Origin: Treponema sp.
Lineage (GTDB): Bacteria; Spirochaetota; Spirochaetia; Treponematales; Breznakiellaceae
Direction: 5' to 3'
Assembly (NCBI GenBank): GCA_031258265.1
Contig: JAIRNB010000103.1
Span: forward strand, 1 to 7,925
Length of the DNA: 7,925 nucleotides
The position numbers were made by a program, and so were the translations under genes. The notes beneath the pieces were generated by a model. That model was not told the DNA's origin. It ran no database searches and saw only the letters and a list, made by a program, of their open reading frames with translations. Positions 1-5,705 of the stretch are shown here, piece after piece. Numbering within the stretch: position 1 is the stretch's first letter; every line of letters begins with the position of its first letter.

Positions 1-266
1 TTTACGGTAAAACCCAGGACGGGAAGGACGGACAGGACCAGGGCCAGGTGATCCCTGCCCGCCCCGGCCAAAACCCTGAAGCCCAGGGCCAGACTCGCGG
101 CATAGGGGAAGATAAAAGCTAAAGCCGCCAAAGCCAGGGGGGGAAGAGCCATAAGCCACAGGCCCAATTCCCCCGGAGACCCGCCGCCGGAAACCGGAAA
201 AGACCCCGGCCCTTTCCCCCGCCGCCGAAAGGGAATTCTTGTCCGAAAAACCGGTGATTCTCCCAT
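1..266 (-). CDS. N-terminal part of an unrecognised multi-pass membrane protein (3' end beyond window)
   Basis: An open frame runs from an ATG at 266 leftward off the window, 88 codons with no stop. The residues begin MGESPVFRTRIPFRRRGKGP, a basic, probably cytoplasmic stretch. A strongly hydrophobic part follows from about residue 38 (ELGLWLMALPPLALAALAFIFPYAASLALGF), then a short polar loop with GRDH, then a second hydrophobic run (LALVLSVLPVLGFTV) cut by the edge. An in-frame TAA lies 15 bases upstream of the ATG, so the start cannot be further upstream, and a weak AAGGT lies about 14 bases before it. The gene is divergent from bioY. I do not recognise the family. An EcfT-like transmembrane partner for the neighbouring BioY/ATPase pair is a tempting guess, but the usual N-terminal EcfT pattern (a Pro-Gly-x-Ser, Leu-His-x-Leu, Asp-Pro type sequence) is not evident. 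Codon use and hydrophobic pattern support a real gene. Confidence 0.6.
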   Translation of the reverse strand, partial: MGESPVFRTRIPFRRRGKGPGSFPVSGGGSPGELGLWLMALPPLALAALAFIFPYAASLALGFRVLAGAGRDHLALVLSVLPVLGFTV

Positions 267-374
267 TTTATTTCGTTTACCTTACAGCCTTAACGCCGGC
301 GCTGAACCCTTCACGGCGCAGCCGCAAAGCCGCAGTTTCAGGATTGGATTTTTCAATTTTAAAACAACCGCTTA

Positions 375-403
375 AAAGTAGCGGGAAAAGCGGCTTTCGT
401 CAA
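375..403 (-). promoter_or_regulatory. Candidate sigma70 promoter for the leftward membrane gene
   Basis: On the minus strand TTGACG (403-398) is followed, after 17 bases, by TACTTT (380-375). The -35 box matches five of six consensus bases; the -10 box keeps the first T, the A and the last T. It lies about 110 bases upstream of the ATG at 266 and points at it. This is pattern matching only. Confidence 0.35.
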
Positions 404-491
404 GAAATCTCTCGTTTTGTTAGTGATTCTCATTTAGGGCGCATTTTTTGCTGCCGCAAAAAACCGGGTTTTCCGGGGCTCCGGCCTCCTC

Positions 492-554
492 GCCCCTCAG
501 GGGCTGCGGTGGCGCGCTTCGCGCCCCCTCCAATCCCTTGCGCCTCGCGGGATT
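492..554. repeat. Triple-hairpin GC-rich block, possible dispersed structured repeat
   Basis: Three inverted repeats follow each other closely. At 492-504 GCCCCT and AGGGGC are separated by one base, so the closed stem would be shorter. At 511-525 GGCGCG and CGCGCC flank CTT. At 532-554 AATCCC and GGGATT enclose an inner GCG/CGC pair with a CCT loop. A further CCGG-rich palindromic stretch lies just upstream (about 463-485). The composition differs sharply from the flanking AT-rich spacer. Such blocks typically occur as multi-copy intergenic elements, but only one copy lies in this window, so the repeat status is an inference. Confidence 0.4.
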
Positions 555-604
555 TGGAATTTTGTTTCGTATGTTTTGGCCGCCGGACAGCCTGGTAACA
601 AAAC

Positions 605-639
605 TTGAAGTTCGGCCTAATAAAATATATGGTTAGCCG
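605..639 (+). promoter_or_regulatory. Candidate bioY promoter with an overlapping imperfect inverted repeat
   Basis: TTGAAG (605-610) and TATGGT (628-633) are spaced by 17 bases and could form a sigma70-type promoter upstream of bioY. Between and across them lies an imperfect inverted repeat: GGCCTAAT at 614-621 and GGTTAGCC at 631-638, whose arms match with one gap. A repressor bound there would cover the -10 region. Biotin uptake genes are often repressed by BirA or BioR, but the repeat does not clearly match either known consensus, so the identity of any regulator is open. Confidence 0.25.
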
Positions 640-706
640 GAAAGAGGTGAAGCGTGGAAATCCCACTGCCGGAACATTACAGGTTCATCCGCAAATTAAA
701 CATAAC

Positions 707-712
707 AGGGAG
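707..712 (+). promoter_or_regulatory. Shine-Dalgarno sequence that selects the bioY start
   Basis: AGGGAG lies ten bases before the ATG at 723. An earlier ATG at 716 is only three bases away and opens a six-codon frame (MKNDTR, stop), so the spacing favours 723 as the bioY start. Confidence 0.6.
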
Positions 713-722
713 TATATGAAAA

Positions 723-1352
723 ATGATACAAGATGAAGAAAAAACTATCTGCCCGGGGGAAGCCGCGAATCAGGCGGAAGCCCTCCCAGCGGGAACGCTA
801 AGGGGACGGCGGGGCACCGGCCTGGTCCTGGCTGCCCTTTTCGGGGCCCTTATCGCGGCGGGAACCTTTATCTCCATTCCCCTGCCCTTCAGCCCTGTCC
901 CGATAGTATTACAAAATCTCTTCAGCCTTTTGGCGGGACTCGTGCTGGGGCCCGCCCTCGGCGCCGCCGCGGTGGGCCTCTACCTCCTGGCGGGGATCAT
1001 TGGGGCCCCCGTATTTGCCGGAGCCACAGGGGGGATTGCCCGGGTCCTGGGACCCACCGGGGGTTTCCTTTTGGGCTACCTTTTTTCCGCCTTTACCGCG
1101 GGCCTTATTGCCGGACGGCCCCGGCGGGGAATAAAACTCCCCCTGTGGAGGATAAGCCTGGCAGTCCTGGCGGGCCTCCTCGTGATCTACCTGCCGGGCC
1201 TCTTCCGCCTCCGCTTTGCCGCCGGTTCTTGGGGCAAAGCCCTGGTCACCGGTTTTCTTCCCTTTATCGTGGGGGACACAATCAAGGGGATCATCGCCGT
1301 CCTCATCGCCCCCCGGCTTAGACAGCCCCTGGGGGATCATTTCGGCGAATGA
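723..1352 (+). CDS. bioY: BioY, biotin-binding S component of an ECF transporter
   Basis: This 209-residue integral membrane protein should bind biotin and deliver it into the cell as the substrate-specific subunit of an energy-coupling-factor transporter. The BioY family pattern is clear. PLPFSPVPIVLQNLFSLLAG occupies residues 53-72, the loop GIIGAPVFAG residues 91-100, GPTGGFLLGY residues 110-119, and near the end LPFIVGDTIKG carries Asp185 and Lys188, in the position where the family keeps a conserved Asp-x-x-Lys. About six hydrophobic segments fit the S-component fold. The first 30 residues are hydrophilic and not conserved in the family, so they form an N-terminal extension. The ATG is chosen because of a well-spaced AGGGAG upstream. 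The stop overlaps the start of the ATPase gene by four bases (ATGA), which implies coupled translation and joint function. Family assignment is confident; biotin specificity rests on family knowledge. Confidence 0.93.
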   Translation: MIQDEEKTICPGEAANQAEALPAGTLRGRRGTGLVLAALFGALIAAGTFISIPLPFSPVPIVLQNLFSLLAGLVLGPALGAAAVGLYLLAGIIGAPVFAGATGGIARVLGPTGGFLLGYLFSAFTAGLIAGRPRRGIKLPLWRISLAVLAGLLVIYLPGLFRLRFAAGSWGKALVTGFLPFIVGDTIKGIIAVLIAPRLRQPLGDHFGE

Positions 1353-2143
1353 GATCCGGCCCCGCCGGGGGGAACGGCGGCCTCCCCGTCCTTTCGGTCC
1401 GGAACTTGACGATCCGTTTTAACGGAACGCCCCCCTTTACCGCCCTAAGCCGGGTAAACCTGGATATATGGGAAGGGGAATTCCTCCTCCTGGCAGGTTC
1501 CAACGGTTCGGGAAAGACCCTCCTCATGCGCTGCCTGGCGGGCCTCCTGGAAACCCGGGAAGGAGAAATCCTGTTCCGGGGGCAGCCCCTTTCACGGACC
1601 CGGTCCCTGCGCCGGGAACTGGGCTTGGTTTTCCAGGATGCGGAAACCCAGCTCCTGGGGGAAACCGTGGAAGAAGACGCCGCCTTCGGCCCGGAGAACC
1701 TTGGTTTTTCCGGGGAAGAAACGGAACGCCGGGTAAAAGCCGCCCTGGAAGCCGTGGGCCTGGAAACCAAGCGGAAACGTCCCCCCCGCCGCCTCTCCGG
1801 CGGAGAAAAAAGGCGTCTCGCCGTGGCCGGGATTCTGGCCATGGGCTGCGGCATAATCATCATGGATGAACCCTTCGCCAATCTGGACTGGCCCGGGGTA
1901 GTCCAGGTACTGGAAATCCTCGTTTCCCTCAAACGGGCCGGGAAAACCCTCGTCGTCCTGACCCATGAACTGGAAAAAGTCCTGGCCCTGGCAGACCGGC
2001 TGGCGATTCTCCACCAGGGAGTCCTCCGGGATGATGGAGACCCCGCGGCGGTACTGGACCGCATGGACAGGGCCTGGGGAGTCCGGGACCCCCGGCGGAA
2101 CTACCGGAGCCTTGCCGACTGCTCCTGGCTTCCCGGAATCTAA
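1349..2143 (+). CDS. bioM: ECF-type ABC ATPase (BioM/CbiO-like) paired with BioY
   Basis: This 264-residue ABC ATPase should power biotin uptake together with BioY and a T component. All nucleotide-binding motifs are intact: Walker A GSNGSGKT (50-57), Q-loop VFQDAETQL (94-102), signature LSGGEKRR (149-156), Walker B IIIMDEP (169-175), D-loop NLD (178-180) and switch His206. The Q-loop form FQDxxxQL and the downstream DAAFGPENL are typical of ECF (CbiO/EcfA) ATPases rather than of export ABC proteins. The start overlaps the bioY stop as ATGA and has only a distant GGGGGA upstream, so it is probably read by translational coupling. No second ATPase and no EcfT gene follow on this strand. It could be called ecfA; bioM is preferred only because it is coupled to bioY. 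The last ~40 residues beyond the ATPase core look family-variable. Confidence 0.88.
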   Translation: MRSGPAGGNGGLPVLSVRNLTIRFNGTPPFTALSRVNLDIWEGEFLLLAGSNGSGKTLLMRCLAGLLETREGEILFRGQPLSRTRSLRRELGLVFQDAETQLLGETVEEDAAFGPENLGFSGEETERRVKAALEAVGLETKRKRPPRRLSGGEKRRLAVAGILAMGCGIIIMDEPFANLDWPGVVQVLEILVSLKRAGKTLVVLTHELEKVLALADRLAILHQGVLRDDGDPAAVLDRMDRAWGVRDPRRNYRSLADCSWLPGI

Positions 2144-2263
2144 AGGGACAAATTTATGGCCGCATATACCGGAGTTCCCCGGAACAAATTTTCCCGCCGC
2201 GGCCCCCTACCACCATATACACAGAAAAACAGAAACAGACTAAAAGCTGCGGTTTAATTATTG

Positions 2264-2296
2264 TCTGTCCACAAAGTCTGTTACTTTGTGGACAGA
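2264..2296. repeat. Perfect 13-bp hairpin at the left end of the palindrome cluster
   Basis: TCTGTCCACAAAG (2264-2276) and CTTTGTGGACAGA (2284-2296) are exact complements around the seven-base loop TCTGTTA. It lies about 120 bases after the ATPase stop. There is no T-run behind it, so it is not a textbook terminator, though it could end or stabilise the bioY-ATPase transcript. Confidence 0.7.
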
Positions 2297-2312
2297 ACTT
2301 GCATTATCTCCC

Positions 2313-2334
2313 GGCGGATTTGCCTAAATCCGCC
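2313..2334. repeat. Perfect 9-bp hairpin
   Basis: GGCGGATTT (2313-2321) and AAATCCGCC (2326-2334) are exact complements around GCCT. A second, weaker stem follows at once: GTACC (2336-2340) and GGTAC (2346-2350). A run of six T at 2361-2366 comes 26 bases after the strong stem, too far for a standard intrinsic terminator. Confidence 0.65.
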
Positions 2335-2376
2335 TGTACCACAACGGTACGCACAGTGCATTTTTTAAGGAAGTCT

Positions 2377-2416
2377 CGGCATATATGCCGGATCCATAAT
2401 GTGTCTACATTATGGA
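2377..2416. repeat. Two adjacent palindromes next to the end of the Lol operon
   Basis: CGGCATATATGCCG (2377-2390) is a perfect 14-bp palindrome. It is followed by TCCATAATGT (2393-2402) and ACATTATGGA (2407-2416), exact complements around GTCT. Both lie within 50 bases of the stop codon of the last leftward gene and may act as the 3' end structure of that transcript; on the minus strand no long T-run follows either. Confidence 0.6.
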
Positions 2417-2426
2417 CAGACTCTAA

Positions 2427-3674
2427 TTAATTTTTCCTGAACAGCTCCAGGGGTTTGAGCTTTCCCGCCCGCTGCGCGGGAATCCAGGAGGCGATCACCG
2501 AGCAGAGGATCGTGAAAAAACCGATAAGAAAAACCGCGGTCCAGTCGATGATCACCGGGATATTTTCCAGGTAGTAACCGGGGTCCAGGATCTTTACTTC
2601 CCCGCCCCGGAACAGGCCGGAAAAGAAGGTCAAAAGCCCCTCCAGGCCGTGGATAAGGCTGTTGATATTGATTCCCAAGAGGAGTCCCGCGCCGGTCCCC
2701 AGCGCCGCGCCGCAGAGTCCTGTTAAGAAGCCCCCCATGATAAAAACCGCCGCCGCGCCCCGCCGGCTTATCCCCGAGGCCTTGAGGACGGCAATGTCCC
2801 GCCGCCGCTCAAGGGCCAGCATGGATGTGGCGCTGGATACGTTTACCGCCGCCACCGCCACGATCAGGGCCATGATAAAAAGGAGGAGCTGGCGGGTAGA
2901 CTCATAGGAATTGTACTGGGTCCGCTGGAGATCCCCCCAGGTGTAAACCGCAAGGGCGGGACCCAGCTTTTTTTGCAGGGCAAAAGAAAACCTATCGGCC
3001 TCATGGTAGGGGTCTTCTATTTTTACCAGGAGATGGGCCCGGCCTGCATCGCTGCCCAGGGCCCGGTCCCCCCCTTCCATGGTGGTGATACACCACAGGG
3101 CGTCCAGTTCGCGGTAGCCGGAAGACACAATGCCGGCCACCGTAAAAACGCTGATCCGGGGAACCGGCCTGCCGTCAATGTCCCGGATTGTCATGATCCG
3201 CAGCGTATCCCCCGGTCCGGCGCCTATTTCTTCCGCCAGGGCCTGGCCCAGGGTCAGCTCCCCGTCACCGCGGGGAAAAGAACGGCCCGCCAGGCTTATC
3301 AGGTAGTTCCCCCCCTCCCAGAAGGACGGATCCACCGCCCGGATCGTGGTTCCCCGTTTACCCTGGGGACCGATTACCACCCCCAGGCCCCGCCGTTCCC
3401 GCCAGACCCCCTTGAAGCCTTCGGTTTCCGCAAGATGGGGAATACCGATTTCGAGCAATCCGGTATCGCCGAAATCGTAAATCTGGAGATGGCCGGTCCC
3501 CAGTTCAATAAAGCGGTCGGTGATTCCCCGGATCATACCGTCCGCCACAATGAGGGTAACGATGATGGGGACCAGGCTAAGGGCAATGCCCGCCGCCGCC
3601 CCCCGCAGGTAACGGCCCCCCTCCTTTGCCCGGCCCAAGAGGTAACGGAGGGCGATAAAAAAGGCGGCCCCCAT
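2427..3674 (-). CDS. lolE: LolC/LolE-family lipoprotein-releasing permease (distal subunit)
   Basis: This 415-residue inner-membrane permease should pair with the other permease and LolD to extract mature lipoproteins from the inner membrane for transfer to the outer membrane. The architecture is that of the LolCE/FtsX family: one N-terminal transmembrane segment (about 24-44), a large periplasmic domain, then three C-terminal segments (about 263-284, 309-335, 376-400). The C-terminal part carries ERRRDIAVLKASG, GGFLTGLCGAALG and LDPGYYLENIPVIIDW, close to the Leu-Asp-Pro...Tyr...Ile-Pro pattern of LolE/LolC. The N-terminal motif is more divergent than in the upstream permease (VADGMIRG where that protein has SVMNGFQLS), so the two are distinct, probably heteromeric subunits. 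The start ATG shares its A with the lolD stop (TGATG), implying coupled translation. The symbol is assigned by operon position; LolC versus LolE cannot be told from sequence alone. Confidence 0.85.
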   Translation of the reverse strand: MGAAFFIALRYLLGRAKEGGRYLRGAAAGIALSLVPIIVTLIVADGMIRGITDRFIELGTGHLQIYDFGDTGLLEIGIPHLAETEGFKGVWRERRGLGVVIGPQGKRGTTIRAVDPSFWEGGNYLISLAGRSFPRGDGELTLGQALAEEIGAGPGDTLRIMTIRDIDGRPVPRISVFTVAGIVSSGYRELDALWCITTMEGGDRALGSDAGRAHLLVKIEDPYHEADRFSFALQKKLGPALAVYTWGDLQRTQYNSYESTRQLLLFIMALIVAVAAVNVSSATSMLALERRRDIAVLKASGISRRGAAAVFIMGGFLTGLCGAALGTGAGLLLGININSLIHGLEGLLTFFSGLFRGGEVKILDPGYYLENIPVIIDWTAVFLIGFFTILCSVIASWIPAQRAGKLKPLELFRKN

Positions 3675-4423
3675 CAGGCCGTCCCCGGAAGGCCCGTAAG
3701 CTGCCCGGCCTCCAGGGTATAGCGGGTCTGCGCCCGGCCGGCAACTTTTTCGTCATGGGTCACAACGATAAGAGTCTTTCCCCGTTTTATGGCGCTGCCG
3801 TAAAGAAGATCCGCCACCACGGCGGAATTATCCGGGTCCAGGTTGCCCGTTGGTTCATCGGCCAGCACCATGTCGGGATCGTTCACCAGGGAGCGGGCCA
3901 CCGCCACCCGCTGCCGTTCCCCCCCGGAAAGCTGGGAGGGGTAGTGGCCCATCCGGTCTTCCAGCCGCAGATCGGAGAGGAGGGCCTTTGCCCTTTCCAG
4001 GGCTTCCCTTCTCTTTAGCCCCGCGATGTAGGCGGGGAGCATTACGTTTTCCAGGGCCGTAAAATCATTGAGGAGGTAGTGGAATTGAAAAATAAAACCC
4101 ACCTGTTTCCGCCGGTAGGAAGTCAGGGCCCCCTCGGAAAGGGAACTAAGGTCCGTATCCCCCACCCTCACGGTCCCCGAGTTACCCCGGTCAAGACCCC
4201 CCAAAATGTTGAGGAGGGTACTCTTGCCGCTGCCGCTTCGGCCCGTTACCGCCGCCGTTTCCCCCCGGGCCAGGACAAGGCTTACCCCCCGCAGAACATG
4301 CAGAGTCTCATCACCGGAAACGTAGTTCTTAACGATACTATCTATCTTTACCAGAATATTACCGGCAGCGGCATCCGGGAGCGGGATTCCTTTGGGTTCA
4401 TCAACAGTATTACTATTCGTCAC
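3674..4423 (-). CDS. lolD: LolD, ATPase of the lipoprotein-releasing ABC complex
   Basis: This 249-residue cytoplasmic ATPase energises lipoprotein release by the LolCDE complex. It has Walker A GRSGSGKS (61-68), Q-loop Gln113, signature LSGGERQR (165-172), Walker B VLADEP (186-191), D-loop NLD (194-196) and switch His222. The segment FQFHYLLNDFTALENVMLP directly after the Q-loop is the hallmark of LolD within the MacB/LolD group. The start is placed at GTG 4423: a GGAGG (4434-4430) lies six bases upstream, and the length becomes typical. The frame stays open to an ATG at 4501, but that would add 26 residues encoded inside the end of the upstream permease gene and unlike the family. The gene overlaps the upstream permease by 11 bases and touches the downstream one as TGATG, so all three Lol subunits are translated in close coupling. 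MacB-type function is less likely because two separate LolCE permeases flank it. Confidence 0.93.
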   Translation of the reverse strand: MTNSNTVDEPKGIPLPDAAAGNILVKIDSIVKNYVSGDETLHVLRGVSLVLARGETAAVTGRSGSGKSTLLNILGGLDRGNSGTVRVGDTDLSSLSEGALTSYRRKQVGFIFQFHYLLNDFTALENVMLPAYIAGLKRREALERAKALLSDLRLEDRMGHYPSQLSGGERQRVAVARSLVNDPDMVLADEPTGNLDPDNSAVVADLLYGSAIKRGKTLIVVTHDEKVAGRAQTRYTLEAGQLTGLPGTA

Positions 4424-5705
4424 GCAGCACCTCCGCCGGGTTTGTTCGGGATACCCTGCCTGAGGCGAACCACGCGGCCAGCAGGGCGGAAAGAAAACCA
4501 AACATAAAAATTAAAAAAACTTCCAGGGGGATGATCCGGGCGGAAATCTCCTTGATGTAAAATTCCGCCGGGGAAAAGACGGCGAAATTCCCCATTCCGA
4601 ATCCGAAAAAAGATCCGAAAAAGTAGTTGGCGACCTCGATGAACCCGTTGACGATCCCTTCGATGATACTAAAAAAAACGGCGATATTGCCGGCAATGAG
4701 GAGCCCCAGAATCATGCCCGTCCCCGCGCCGCAGAGGCCGGTTAAAAACCCGTCCCAGACAAAGATAAGGCGCACGGAAAAATCCCCCGCCCCCACGGCC
4801 CGCAGCAAACCTATTTCTTCCCGCCGCTCAAGCACCGCCCGGCGCCGGCCTTGGAAAATATTTAAGCCCACTACAATAAATATAAGGCCCACCAGGATAA
4901 ACATGAACAGTTTTTCTGTCCGCAGGGCCCCAAAGTAGGCCCGGTTGTAATCCCGCCAACTGCTCATCCTTTCCGGGGGTATGGAAAGGCGGGAAACAAG
5001 GCCGGCCAGGGCCGCCGAATCCTGCCAGCGATTCCGCAGTTTCAGGCCCACCACCGTTTCTTCCCCCGAAAGCCGCAGTCCGGTTTCCAGATTCACAAAG
5101 CCCAGAGTCATATCGTACTCGTAGTAACCGGTACGGAATATCCCCGTGACGGTAAAGGTATTTACCCCCGGCCTTCCCCCCCCAAAGAGATCGTCAATGG
5201 AAAAAAGGGTTATCTCATCCCCCAGGCGGACCGCCAGGGACCGGGCCAGTTCGGTTCCCAGGAGGATACTCCTGTCTCCGGCGATATTAAAGGAACCCGC
5301 CTCAAATTCCAGCCGGGCCGCCAGTCCCTTATCCTTTTCCAGCGCCGCGGGGGGCAGGGCCCGGATCAACATTCCCCGCTGACTGCTCTGTACCCCCCGG
5401 ACAAGGGCTTGAAATTCGCAAAAGGGAAGCGCCGCGACAAAGCCCGGAAAGTCCCGTAATTCATCCGCCAGAGAATCCGCCTCCTCCGGGGGGACATCCG
5501 AAATCCTTACATGATAGGAGGAAATTTCCAGGATACTTTCGATAAAACTAAGCTGAAAACCATTCATCACGGAGATGATCACCGTCAAGGCCAGGACCCC
5601 GGTGGCAATTCCCAGAATCGCAAATACCGGCGATGGGGAATTCTTCCGGCCCCGGCGCACATAACGGGAGGCCACAAAACCTATCCAAAGGGGAAGGGTT
5701 TTCAC
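4413..5705 (-). CDS. lolC: LolC/LolE-family lipoprotein-releasing permease (proximal subunit)
   Basis: This 430-residue inner-membrane permease is the first transmembrane subunit of the putative LolCDE lipoprotein-release complex. The N-terminus has the family pattern: an aromatic/basic stretch with RYVRRGRKN, then a transmembrane segment (about 26-47) ending in SVMNGFQ. A periplasmic domain follows, then WRDYNRAYFGALRTEKLFMF (250-269), strongly characteristic of LolC/LolE, and three further transmembrane regions (about 266-284, 319-345, 393-413), with ERREEIGLLRAVGA between the first two. The start is GTG at 5705, overlapping the stop of the upstream gene as GTGA and preceded by GGAGG (5718-5714) eight bases away. 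Its 3' end contains the Shine-Dalgarno and start of lolD. It shares GFLTGLCGA with the distal permease, showing that they are paralogues. The symbol follows operon order; orthology to LolC rather than LolE is not proven. Confidence 0.88.
   Translation of the reverse strand: MKTLPLWIGFVASRYVRRGRKNSPSPVFAILGIATGVLALTVIISVMNGFQLSFIESILEISSYHVRISDVPPEEADSLADELRDFPGFVAALPFCEFQALVRGVQSSQRGMLIRALPPAALEKDKGLAARLEFEAGSFNIAGDRSILLGTELARSLAVRLGDEITLFSIDDLFGGGRPGVNTFTVTGIFRTGYYEYDMTLGFVNLETGLRLSGEETVVGLKLRNRWQDSAALAGLVSRLSIPPERMSSWRDYNRAYFGALRTEKLFMFILVGLIFIVVGLNIFQGRRRAVLERREEIGLLRAVGAGDFSVRLIFVWDGFLTGLCGAGTGMILGLLIAGNIAVFFSIIEGIVNGFIEVANYFFGSFFGFGMGNFAVFSPAEFYIKEISARIIPLEVFLIFMFGFLSALLAAWFASGRVSRTNPAEVLRDE
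4430..4434 (-). promoter_or_regulatory. Ribosome binding site that sets the lolD start at GTG 4423
   Basis: GGAGG on the minus strand sits six bases before GTG 4423 and inside the last codons of the upstream permease gene. It argues for the shorter LolD and against the in-frame ATG at 4501. Confidence 0.75.

Larger units (their letters stand above)
267..722. other. Divergent intergenic region between the left-edge membrane gene and bioY
   Basis: This 456-base stretch holds no convincing gene. The left part (267-430) is moderately AT-rich and contains a sigma70-like promoter facing left. The middle (about 430-560) is GC-rich and made of consecutive hairpins. The right part (600-722) is AT-rich, with a candidate promoter facing right and the bioY ribosome binding site. 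Short open frames cross it on both strands, but they simply read through the hairpin block and give arginine-, proline- and glycine-rich products with no recognisable domain. Confidence 0.6.
2144..2426. other. Convergent intergenic region rich in palindromes
   Basis: This 283-base spacer separates the ends of two converging transcription units and contains no gene. Its left third has a short direct repeat (ACAAATTT at 2148-2155 and 2184-2191) and GGCCGC/GCGGCC arms at 2158-2163 and 2199-2204. The remaining part is the inverted-repeat-bounded segment described separately. No classical stem followed directly by a T-run is evident on either strand, although several stems could stop or pause transcription from both sides. 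Confidence 0.6.
2254..2430. repeat. Inverted-repeat-bounded palindrome cluster, MITE-like candidate
   Basis: The ends form an 18-bp inverted repeat with 16 matches: TTAATTA, two variable bases, then GTCTGTCCA at 2254-2271, and its complement at 2413-2430. If the GTCTGTCCA/TGGACAGAC arms (2263-2271, 2413-2421) are the termini, a TAATTA copy flanks each side (2255-2260 and 2424-2429), two bases out; as TAATTA is palindromic it may be a target duplication or part of the arm. The interior holds many stems and no gene. The right flank contains the stop codon of the adjacent permease gene. No transposase is present, and copy number elsewhere is unknown. Confidence 0.45.

Noticed and set aside
430..666. 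Small 78-codon minus-strand frame in the divergent spacer
   Set aside because: It mainly reads through the hairpin block, ends and starts without a good ribosome binding site, and gives a low-complexity basic product; the structured-repeat explanation fits better.
716..736. Six-codon leader peptide (MKNDTR) overlapping the bioY start
   Set aside because: Only three bases separate it from the Shine-Dalgarno sequence, and nothing suggests attenuation.
1318..2064. Long open frame on the minus strand across the ECF ATPase gene
   Set aside because: It is a shadow of a GC-rich gene with intact ABC motifs on the other strand; the product is Arg/Ser/Pro-rich with no domain.
2351..2366. GCACAGTGC followed by six T as an intrinsic terminator
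   Set aside because: The arms leave only one unpaired base, so the real stem would be three pairs; this is too weak to call as a terminator by itself.
2973..3722. 249-codon plus-strand frame opposite the distal permease
   Set aside because: It is antisense to a clear LolC/E-family permease and is Pro/Gly/Arg-rich, as expected for a shadow frame.
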